From positions 1-42,517 of the forward strand of contig JAGOZX010000020.1 in NCBI GenBank assembly GCA_018058425.1: DNA of 42,517 nucleotides, written 5' to 3'. Source of the DNA: Sebaldella sp. (GTDB lineage Bacteria; Fusobacteriota; Fusobacteriia; Fusobacteriales; Leptotrichiaceae). Positions 6,818 to 13,141 of this stretch are shown one piece after another. The notes beneath the pieces are model-generated. The model searched no databases. It saw nothing but the letters and a program-made list of their open reading frames with translations, and had not been told where the DNA came from. Every line of letters starts with the position of its first letter. The first letter of the stretch is position 1. Both the position numbers and the translations under genes were made by a program.

Positions 6818-7525
6818 ATGAAAGAAGATAAAATCAGTAAAATGGGAGGATATTTTGGAATAAAGAAGCCGCTTTCCACATCAAGAAATAGAGAAGTCAG
6901 CGATGAATGGTATGACAGATACTTTAATCTCACCAAAAGCAAGCACAACTGGCAGACAGTAGCTTTTACATTTATGCTAATGTCATGCTTACTAATAGTA
7001 AGTTTAATATATTTCTCAGCAAGATCACAGTACATACCATACATTGTACAGGTAGATAATACAGGAGCAGTAAATTCGGTAAATATGCTTAAAACTGAAA
7101 AGTATAATGCTTCTGAAAATGAAATAAACTATTTTTTAAGTCAGTTCATTGTGAATACAAGATCCGTACCGCTTGATGAAGTTTTATTTAATAGAAAAGT
7201 AAATGAATCCAGCTATTTTCTTACTGATACTACATCAATGAAATTAAAAAAATTAATTGAAAAAGATGATGTTGTCACAAAATTAAAGGATAAAACCACA
7301 ATAAATGTGAATATTAAGAGCATAAATAAACTGGACAATGCGACAAATACATATCAGGTGAGATGGGAAGAAGTACAGTTCAATAAAGGAGCAGGAATAG
7401 ATCAGGTTTACACAATGATCGGAGTTTATACAATTGACACAGTGGTTCCTAAAAATCAGGAGATGGTAGCAGTAAATCCATTAGGATTAATAATAAAAGA
7501 TTTCTCAGTATCAAGAGAAAACTAG
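6818..7525 (+). CDS. virB8: VirB8/TrbF-like inner-membrane component of the type IV secretion system
   Basis: A 235-residue bitopic protein with a cytoplasmic N-terminus of about 45 residues, one membrane helix (about residues 47-66, VAFTFMLMSCLLIVSLIYF) and a periplasmic domain. Motifs typical of VirB8 are YIPYIVQVD just after the membrane helix and the later YQVRWEEVQF strand. It links the inner-membrane complex to the core complex. ATG at 6818 follows GAAGGAG. It lies 19 bases after virB2 and 13 bases before virB9, in a tightly packed operon. Confidence 0.9.
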   Translation: MKEDKISKMGGYFGIKKPLSTSRNREVSDEWYDRYFNLTKSKHNWQTVAFTFMLMSCLLIVSLIYFSARSQYIPYIVQVDNTGAVNSVNMLKTEKYNASENEINYFLSQFIVNTRSVPLDEVLFNRKVNESSYFLTDTTSMKLKKLIEKDDVVTKLKDKTTINVNIKSINKLDNATNTYQVRWEEVQFNKGAGIDQVYTMIGVYTIDTVVPKNQEMVAVNPLGLIIKDFSVSREN

Positions 7526-7538
7526 AGAAGGAGAGAAA

Positions 7539-8345
7539 ATGAATAAAAAAATGAGAATATTAGTAACAGGTCTTTTGGTAATTTTTAGTTCCTTAACGTT
7601 TTCAAGTGATTCGGGAGCTGTAATATACAAAGAAAAATCGGTACTTATAAGTGATGAGATCAGGACAGAAATAATAAGCGGAAAAAGAGAAGCTATACAA
7701 AGAGTTTCTACTATATTTAGTTATTACAAAAATAATATTTATGAGATTTATACCAAGCCAAATTACCTAACTACAATAAAGCTTGATAAAGGAGAAGAAA
7801 TAAACTTCATAGGCGGCGGTGATACTGAAAGATGGCTTCTTGAACAGGCTAAAGGAGGAGATGATAACAGAAATTATGTATATATAAAACCGATAGAAAG
7901 TGGATTATTGACTAATTTAGTCATAAATACAAATAAGAAAACATACTACCTAAATATAGAGTCATCAGAAACTATGTACAATCCTTTAGTAGAGTGGATT
8001 TACCCATATGATGAGAAAATAGCTGTTTTTAAGTCTGAGCAGGTAAATGAAAAGCTGGAAGGCGGATCAATTGAGAGTTTAAACTTTGAATATAAAATAA
8101 CTGAAAATATCTATACATGGTCACCAAAAGAAGTTTTCGATGACGGGACTAAAACATATCTGATAATGAAAAAACAAATGTTTAGTTCAGAAGCTCCTGT
8201 ATTTTATGTAAAAGATGGAAAAAACCTGAATCTGGTAAATTACAGACTTAAAGATAACAAAATCATAATAGACAGGATTTTTAAAGAAGGAGTACTGAAA
8301 TTAGGAAAGAAAACAATAAAAATAAAGAATTTAGCAGGTGAATAG
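7539..8345 (+). CDS. virB9: VirB9/TrbG-like outer-membrane core component
   Basis: A 268-residue exported protein with an N-terminal signal peptide (MNKKMRILVTGLLVIFSSLTFS, cleavage around residues 22-25). The remainder matches the VirB9 plan: an N-terminal beta domain with the CxT-like region IYEIYTKPNYLTTIKLDKGE (strand that docks in the periplasm), a middle part ending in YNPLVEWIYPYDE, and a C-terminal beta domain with YTWSPKEVFDDGTKTYLIM, the segment that binds VirB7/VirB10. A VirB7 lipoprotein gene is not recognisable nearby. ATG at 7539 follows GAAGGAG. It lies between virB8 and virB10 in the canonical order. Confidence 0.9.
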   Translation: MNKKMRILVTGLLVIFSSLTFSSDSGAVIYKEKSVLISDEIRTEIISGKREAIQRVSTIFSYYKNNIYEIYTKPNYLTTIKLDKGEEINFIGGGDTERWLLEQAKGGDDNRNYVYIKPIESGLLTNLVINTNKKTYYLNIESSETMYNPLVEWIYPYDEKIAVFKSEQVNEKLEGGSIESLNFEYKITENIYTWSPKEVFDDGTKTYLIMKKQMFSSEAPVFYVKDGKNLNLVNYRLKDNKIIIDRIFKEGVLKLGKKTIKIKNLAGE

Positions 8346-8354
8346 GAGGACAGG

Positions 8355-9524
8355 ATGAATCAGGATAATGAATTTGAAGAAAAAGAAGAGAAAAAGTTTG
8401 ATCTTGTTCCCAAAGTAAATGTAAAAAATCTGAATAAAAATGTCATATATGCAATTGCAGGAGGAGTATTTATCGTGATTTTTATGATAGCTCTGATTCC
8501 TAAAAAAGAAAAGTCTAAAGAAATAAAGGAGAAAATAAATGTTTCAGACAGAGAACTTATTACAAATCTTCCAAGTGATTACAAAAATATAAAAGAAGAG
8601 GAAATACCGGATTTAAAACCGGTTGAACAACAAAATTCAGATACATACACTCCTTCAACATACGATCAGACTACATATAATCAAACAGCATACACGCCAA
8701 ATACATATGAACAGAGTTATGAAACTCCAAAAGAAGAAAATACAAGCTATAAGAAAAGTAAAATATCATTTACTAAAGAAGCTGTTAATAATACTCAAAA
8801 TACTAATTCACAGGGAACCGTTATTGAAAGTCAAAATGGACAGAATAATCAAAAAACAGAAGATTATGATCAGAACAGACAGGCAAGTAAAGAAAAGTTT
8901 CTCCAGGAACAAAGAGGAAGTGGTTTTTATCTGAACTCATTTCAGCAGTCACAGATATCTCCTTATGAAATAAAGGTGGGAAGTATAATACCGGCAGTAC
9001 TGGTAACAAGTATAAACTCTGATTTACCGGGAGGGATTATAGCCCAAATAAGAGAAAATGTCTATGATTCAACAACCGGAAAACATTTACTGTTACCGCA
9101 AGGTTCTAAAATCTACGGTATTTATGATTCAAATATTTCATATGCTCAAAACAGAATTCTGATAGTTTGGCAAAGAATAGTACTACCTAATGGTGAATCA
9201 ATAGCACTTGAAAATATGCCGGGGGTTGATTTGTCAGGAAGTGCAGGATTAAGAGACAAGACCAATTATCATTCATTACAGTTACTTAGAGGTGTTGTAT
9301 TAAGTGCAGTATTTGGAGCAGGAACAGCGATCGTAACATATGAAAAAGACGGAGATAATAACTATATGAATGAAGCAGGAAGAGGAGCAGGAGAAAATAT
9401 AGACACTATTGGTCAGAAAATGGCGGATAAAGATTTAAACAGACAACCAACCATTGAGATACGACAGGGTAATAAGTTTAATATTTTAGTACATAAAGAT
9501 ATGATTTTGAAACCATTGAGGTAG
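8355..9524 (+). CDS. virB10: VirB10/TrbI-like protein spanning the cell envelope
   Basis: A 389-residue protein with a short cytoplasmic part, one membrane helix (about residues 31-49), a long linker and a C-terminal beta-barrel-like domain from about residue 205. That domain carries VirB10 hallmarks: VGSIIPAVLVTSINSDLPG, LLLPQGSKIYGIY, VWQRIVLPNG and, at the end, KFNILVHKDMIL. VirB10 senses ATP use by the motor proteins and opens the outer-membrane channel. The linker, proline-rich in most VirB10 proteins, is here rich in Thr, Tyr and Gln with repeats such as TYTPSTYDQTTY (about residues 95-125). ATG at 8355 follows GGAGGA. It lies 9 bases after virB9 and 3 bases before virD4. Confidence 0.92.
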   Translation: MNQDNEFEEKEEKKFDLVPKVNVKNLNKNVIYAIAGGVFIVIFMIALIPKKEKSKEIKEKINVSDRELITNLPSDYKNIKEEEIPDLKPVEQQNSDTYTPSTYDQTTYNQTAYTPNTYEQSYETPKEENTSYKKSKISFTKEAVNNTQNTNSQGTVIESQNGQNNQKTEDYDQNRQASKEKFLQEQRGSGFYLNSFQQSQISPYEIKVGSIIPAVLVTSINSDLPGGIIAQIRENVYDSTTGKHLLLPQGSKIYGIYDSNISYAQNRILIVWQRIVLPNGESIALENMPGVDLSGSAGLRDKTNYHSLQLLRGVVLSAVFGAGTAIVTYEKDGDNNYMNEAGRGAGENIDTIGQKMADKDLNRQPTIEIRQGNKFNILVHKDMILKPLR

Positions 9525-9527
9525 GCT

Positions 9528-11300
9528 ATGAAATTAAAACCAATATATAGATTTTATCTGGGATTTGCCATATTTGCTTTTGGAATGCTGATAAATACAT
9601 TTATTTATTATAGTAATTATGCAAGATATGTAAATTATCATGAGAGCTTAGGAGACCCAATGTTTACTGTGGAGAAATATAAGGTATATGCTCCGACTAC
9701 AAAATGGGAAATGGCAATGAAAGTAACTCCAAATGCAGTAAAGAAAGCTAAAAATAATTTTGACATAGGGATATTCATAAGTATGTCAGGCTTTTTACTA
9801 CTACTAACTCCAAAGCCAGGAACTACATATGGAAGTGCCAGATGGGCTGAAAAGAAAGATTTGCTAAAGAACCCTAAAAGTACTTTAGATATAAATTTAC
9901 TGGAAAAAGAAGGAACAATACTTGGTGATTACGGCAAGCAGCTAATAAGAGATAATGAAAAAACACATACATTTGTCGGAGCCCCAACAAGAATGGGGAA
10001 AGGTATAAGTGTAATTATTCCGACATTATTAGAATGGCTTCATTCCTGCATAGTTTTGGATATTAAAGGAGAGAATTATCAGAAAACATCAGGCTGGAGA
10101 AAGAAAATGGGGAATAAAATATTAAGATTTTCTCCGAAGAATGAAAATTCCTGTAGCTATAATCCTCTTGCAGAAATAAGGTATAAAACAGACAGAGAGA
10201 TAGAAGATACCAGAGTAATTGCAAATGTAATAATGCAGGAAGAAACATCCACGTCAGATCCATTTTGGCAGAATACCGGAGTAGATTTTCTAACAGGAGT
10301 AATACTTCATGTACTATATGAGAAGAAAGGAAACGGAACCTTATCAGATGTTGTGGAATTTATTACAGATCCGTCAAAACCATTGGAAGAACGAATGGCA
10401 GAAGCTCTGGAATTTAAACATGATGAAGTAAATGTATTGAAAGAACTTTATCCTATGGATCTGGATATTATTTTAAGAGGAGACGGAACTCATCCAATGG
10501 TAGCCAAAACAATGGCAGATACTTTAAATAAAGGAACTAATACAATGCAGTCAATAATTGCAGGAGTTAAAACTAAATTATCAGTATTTGAAATGCCGTC
10601 TGTAAAGAAAAATACTTCTAAAAGTGATTTTAGGATATCAGATTTAATGAATTATGAAACACCTGTAAGCTTATATATTGTAGTAGAGCCCGGAGATATA
10701 GCTTCATTAAGCTCGTTAATAAGGATACTAATAATACAGACAATAAATTTATTAACTCCGGAAATGGATTTTTCTGATGGAGAAGAGAATAAAGGATTTA
10801 AACACAGATTATTATTTCTTTTAGATGAGTTTCCTGCATTGGGAAAAATGGATGTTCTGGAAAAAGCACTGGCTTTTATTGCCGGTTATGGAATGAAAGT
10901 TATGCTTATAGTCCAGTCTTTGGCACAATTAAATAAAGCTTACGGAAATGATAACAGTATTTTAGATAACTGTCAGATTCAGTTGTTTTACACAGCTAAT
11001 GATAATAAGACAGCAGAGTACGTAAGTAAATCTCTTGGAAAAGAAACTATAAAGAGAACAAATATTTCTACTTCAGGCGGGAGATTTGGAAAGAAAACAT
11101 ATTCGGAAGCAGAAGTAGGGAGAGATTTAATGACTTTAGATGAAGTAAGAAAATTATGCTTAACCAAGATAATAATATTTTGTGCAGGAAAACCGCCTAT
11201 ATTAGCTAATAAGATATTCTATTTCAAAGATAAAAGATTCAAAAATAAGATAATAAAGCCTGTAAAATCAGATGTATTAAGGAAGCAGGAGGTGATCTGA
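9528..11300 (+). CDS. virD4: VirD4/TraG-family coupling ATPase
   Basis: A 590-residue membrane ATPase that docks the relaxosome onto the secretion channel. Two N-terminal membrane helices lie at about residues 7-28 and 78-92. The FtsK-like motor has Walker A GAPTRMGKG (about residues 151-159) and Walker B LLFLLDEFPALG (about 428-440). The GGRFGKKTYSEAEVGRDLMTLDEVRKL region near the C-terminus is typical of TraG proteins. Family length is normal. The start follows the virB10 stop by 3 bases, with a weak ribosome-binding site, so translational coupling is likely. Its position between virB10 and virB11, inside the virB operon rather than beside the relaxase gene, marks the gene order of this lineage. 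Confidence 0.95.
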   Translation: MKLKPIYRFYLGFAIFAFGMLINTFIYYSNYARYVNYHESLGDPMFTVEKYKVYAPTTKWEMAMKVTPNAVKKAKNNFDIGIFISMSGFLLLLTPKPGTTYGSARWAEKKDLLKNPKSTLDINLLEKEGTILGDYGKQLIRDNEKTHTFVGAPTRMGKGISVIIPTLLEWLHSCIVLDIKGENYQKTSGWRKKMGNKILRFSPKNENSCSYNPLAEIRYKTDREIEDTRVIANVIMQEETSTSDPFWQNTGVDFLTGVILHVLYEKKGNGTLSDVVEFITDPSKPLEERMAEALEFKHDEVNVLKELYPMDLDIILRGDGTHPMVAKTMADTLNKGTNTMQSIIAGVKTKLSVFEMPSVKKNTSKSDFRISDLMNYETPVSLYIVVEPGDIASLSSLIRILIIQTINLLTPEMDFSDGEENKGFKHRLLFLLDEFPALGKMDVLEKALAFIAGYGMKVMLIVQSLAQLNKAYGNDNSILDNCQIQLFYTANDNKTAEYVSKSLGKETIKRTNISTSGGRFGKKTYSEAEVGRDLMTLDEVRKLCLTKIIIFCAGKPPILANKIFYFKDKRFKNKIIKPVKSDVLRKQEVI

Positions 11301-11306
11301 AAATAA

Positions 11307-11561
11307 ATGGACTTAGATAAAATGGATGAGAGAATAAAAAAAGCAGAGGAAGAAACAAGAGAATCAGCGAGAAGAGAAAAGAGTTTAAGAGATGCCAAGA
11401 GAAAGTACAAAGAGAGCGAAATACTAAAATTACTGAGAAAAAATAATTTAATAGAAGCATACGATTCTAAAAACAGGCAAATATTTGAAAAGAAGTTTCA
11501 GGAATTAAAAGAAATACTGGATAAAACTATTAATATAAATGCGGAAAACAGAGGTATTTAG
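11307..11561 (+). CDS. Small charged coiled-coil protein between virD4 and virB11
   Basis: An 84-residue, very Lys/Glu/Arg-rich protein predicted to be almost wholly helical, with no signal peptide, membrane segment or known motif. ATG at 11307 has an excellent ribosome-binding site (AGGAGGTGATC) inside the end of virD4, and the stop at 11561 is one base from the next start, so expression is coupled to virB11. Its place next to two motor ATPases suggests an accessory of the transfer apparatus, but nothing in the sequence proves that. Confidence 0.75.
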   Translation: MDLDKMDERIKKAEEETRESARREKSLRDAKRKYKESEILKLLRKNNLIEAYDSKNRQIFEKKFQELKEILDKTININAENRGI

Positions 11562-11562
11562 T

Positions 11563-12561
11563 ATGAGTGAAGAAGTAGAAAATCTACAGGAGAATTTACA
11601 GGAAATAGATAAGGAAGAAGAAAAAGAGAAGAGAATTATAAAGCTTTTTGAATGGCAGTTAGGGCGAGAGATTCTGGAGCTTTTCAATGAGAAAAGTATA
11701 ATAGAAATAATGCTTAATCAGGATAAGGCAATATGGGTAGAAAAATTTGGGATTGGAAAACAAAGAACTAATATTATTGTAGAAAAAATACAGGCTAAGA
11801 AAATCATAGAAATAATAGCTTCTTACAATAAAAAAGTAGTAACCAGACAGGATCCCAGAGTCAGTGCAGTACTTCCAAATGGTTCGAGATTTGAAGGGAT
11901 AATGTTTGATGCTGTACAAAATAAGCCAATATTTTCAATAAGAAAACGTCCGGAGAGAGTATTTACATTAGATGAGTATGTACAAAGCAATATAATAACC
12001 CAGAAGCAGAAAGATTTTTTAGTAAAAAGTATTTTAGATAAGAAGAATATATTGATTGTGGGTGGAACAAGCAGCGGAAAAACTACATTTATCAATGGAT
12101 GTATAAATGAACTTACAGAAACGGAAGACAGGGTTTTTCTTCTGGAAGATACTCCGGAATTACAGTGTAATATATTAAATTCTGTATTTTTAACCACTAC
12201 ACACTATGTAAGCATGAAAATGTTACTTCAAAGTTCTATGAGACTGAATCCTGACAGAATTATTGTAGGAGAACTGAGACGTGGAGAGGAAACTCTGGAA
12301 CTTCTGAAAGCATGGAACTCTGGTCATGCCGGAGGATTGTCAACTATACATGCCAACGACTGTCAAAGCGGACTTATGAAATTAGAACAGTATTTAGCGG
12401 AAGTAGTAGCAAGTGATCAGAAGAAAACAATACTTGAAGGAGTAGATATAGTAGTTAATTTAATTAAGAACGAGGAGAATAAAAGAGTAGTGAGAGAAAT
12501 AAAATTACTTAAAGGCTATGATGAAAATAAGAAGGAATATGTATTGGAGGAGATAGCGTAG
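11563..12561 (+). CDS. virB11: VirB11-family secretion ATPase
   Basis: A 332-residue traffic ATPase that forms cytoplasmic hexamers and powers pilus assembly and substrate transfer with VirB4 and VirD4. The ATG at 11563 is preferred over one at 11539 that overlaps the previous gene, because GAGG precedes it and it starts one base after that gene's stop. Visible motifs are Walker A GGTSSGKT (from about residue 167), the Asp-box LLEDTPELQ, Walker B-like PDRIIVGELRRGEE, and the His-box GHAGGLSTIHAN. The N-terminal domain has VLPNGSRFEGI, usual for this family. No membrane segment is present. The call is firm. Confidence 0.95.
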   Translation: MSEEVENLQENLQEIDKEEEKEKRIIKLFEWQLGREILELFNEKSIIEIMLNQDKAIWVEKFGIGKQRTNIIVEKIQAKKIIEIIASYNKKVVTRQDPRVSAVLPNGSRFEGIMFDAVQNKPIFSIRKRPERVFTLDEYVQSNIITQKQKDFLVKSILDKKNILIVGGTSSGKTTFINGCINELTETEDRVFLLEDTPELQCNILNSVFLTTTHYVSMKMLLQSSMRLNPDRIIVGELRRGEETLELLKAWNSGHAGGLSTIHANDCQSGLMKLEQYLAEVVASDQKKTILEGVDIVVNLIKNEENKRVVREIKLLKGYDENKKEYVLEEIA

Positions 12562-12563
12562 AT

Positions 12564-12815
12564 ATGAAAAATAATACAGAAATTAAAGTATATAAGTCTT
12601 TACTGGAACCACAGACAATAATGGGAATACCTAGGAAGATTTTTATCTGGAATATGATGTTGCTGGTTATCGGGTATATTTTAACAAATAACTTTATCAT
12701 AATTTTACCGGTAGCTGTAATATTTATAATTTCATTTATTGTTTCAAAGAAAGATCCTTTGTTTTTGGATATATTGATCAAGTTTTTAGCTAAAAAGGAT
12801 TATTATAATCCGTAA
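12564..12815 (+). CDS. virB3: VirB3/TrbD-like inner-membrane protein
   Basis: An 83-residue protein that normally works with, or is fused to, VirB4. It shows the VirB3 pattern: a polar N-terminus with KVYKSLLEPQTIMGIPRK, two adjacent hydrophobic segments (about residues 28-60), and a C-terminal KDPLFLDILIKFL stretch ahead of the polar end. It begins 2 bases after virB11. In most systems virB4 follows directly; here a 326-base gap carrying a minus-strand small gene module separates them. Confidence 0.88.
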   Translation: MKNNTEIKVYKSLLEPQTIMGIPRKIFIWNMMLLVIGYILTNNFIIILPVAVIFIISFIVSKKDPLFLDILIKFLAKKDYYNP

Positions 12816-12853
12816 GAATTACAGGAGATCAAGTTTTGATTGTAGCTAAATAT

Positions 12854-12873
12854 AAAAAAATCCCCAAACGGGG
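12854..12873 (-). terminator. Terminator of toxin mRNA 1
   Basis: On the minus strand CCCC, loop GTTT, GGGG, then A and seven T. It lies 13 bases past the toxin stop codon and is conserved in module 2 at 20633-20653. Confidence 0.85.
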
Positions 12874-12885
12874 TGAGGAATACTT

Positions 12886-12942
12886 TTAATAAAGTATTTT
12901 GGAGATAATCACAAAAAGGATTATCAAAATTACTTTAATCAT
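12886..12942 (-). CDS. Ibs-like type I toxin peptide, module 1 (18 residues)
   Basis: The ATG at 12942 (minus strand) encodes MIKVILIILFVIISKILY and stops at TAA (12886-12888). GGAGG lies 5 bases before the ATG. The peptide is a single hydrophobic helix with one early Lys and a terminal Tyr, the plan of the 18-19 residue Ibs toxins of enterobacteria, which damage the inner membrane when unrepressed. It has its own promoter, a 5' hairpin in the leader and a strong terminator. A neighbouring small RNA is complementary to its leader. It lies antisense to the conjugation operon between virB3 and virB4. Short peptides carry little family information, so the call rests on the ensemble plus a second copy at 20666-20725. 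Confidence 0.72.
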   Translation of the reverse strand: MIKVILIILFVIISKILY

Positions 12943-12988
12943 GTATTCCTCCAAGTGTATGAAATTTGGCTTTGCGAGCCATAAAATT

Positions 12989-13018
12989 ATTATACTAAAA
13001 AAACTGAACCGAAGTCCA
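12989..13018 (-). promoter_or_regulatory. Promoter of toxin mRNA 1
   Basis: TATAAT on the minus strand at 12994-12989 with TGGACT (13018-13013) 18 bases upstream. The -35 lies inside the terminator hairpin of the adjacent small RNA. The transcript would start at about 12982 with a small hairpin, TGGCT-CGCAA-AGCCA, in the leader. The same arrangement is found in module 2. Confidence 0.65.
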
Positions 13019-13026
13019 GTTTTTTT
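12997..13026. terminator. Bidirectional terminator hairpin between virB3 and virB4
   Basis: AAAAAAACTG (12997-13006) and CAGTTTTTTT (13017-13026), with GGAC-TTCG-GTTC on the minus strand completing the stem. It ends the small RNA on the minus strand but has a T tract on the plus strand too, so it should also reduce read-through from virB3 into virB4. Confidence 0.8.
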
Positions 13027-13055
13027 CGCAAATTTCATTTCATACACTTGTTTTC
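12997..13055 (-). ncRNA. Antitoxin small RNA of module 1 (~59 nt)
   Basis: Minus-strand gene with its own promoter (TTGACG at 13090-13085, 17-base spacer, TAGAAT at 13067-13062), start at about 13055, and a strong terminator. The terminator is a 16-bp stem with a UUCG loop whose left arm is A-rich and right arm T-rich. The RNA contains CAAGTGTATGAAAT, the exact complement of ATTTCATACACTTG in the toxin leader, which abuts the toxin GGAGG. It also contains TTTGCGA, complementary to the loop region TCGCAAA of the toxin's 5' hairpin. Translation block by base pairing is the expected action. Confidence 0.7.
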
Positions 13056-13141
13056 AATAATATTCTATCAAGTAAGCTTGAAAACGTCAACTATTTTTTC
13101 AAAAAATTTAAAAGAAAAATAAAAATTTAAGGAAGTGAGGA

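Noticed and set aside
8623..8934. 103-residue ORF inside virB10
   Set aside because: It is a shifted frame of the repetitive VirB10 linker, rich in Ile/His/Lys from AT-rich repeats, with no start signal.
12842..13060. A Sib-like antisense RNA transcribed from the plus strand across the whole toxin ORF
   Set aside because: No good plus-strand promoter was found at the right place. The separate minus-strand small RNA with its own promoter, terminator and kept complementarity explains the data better.
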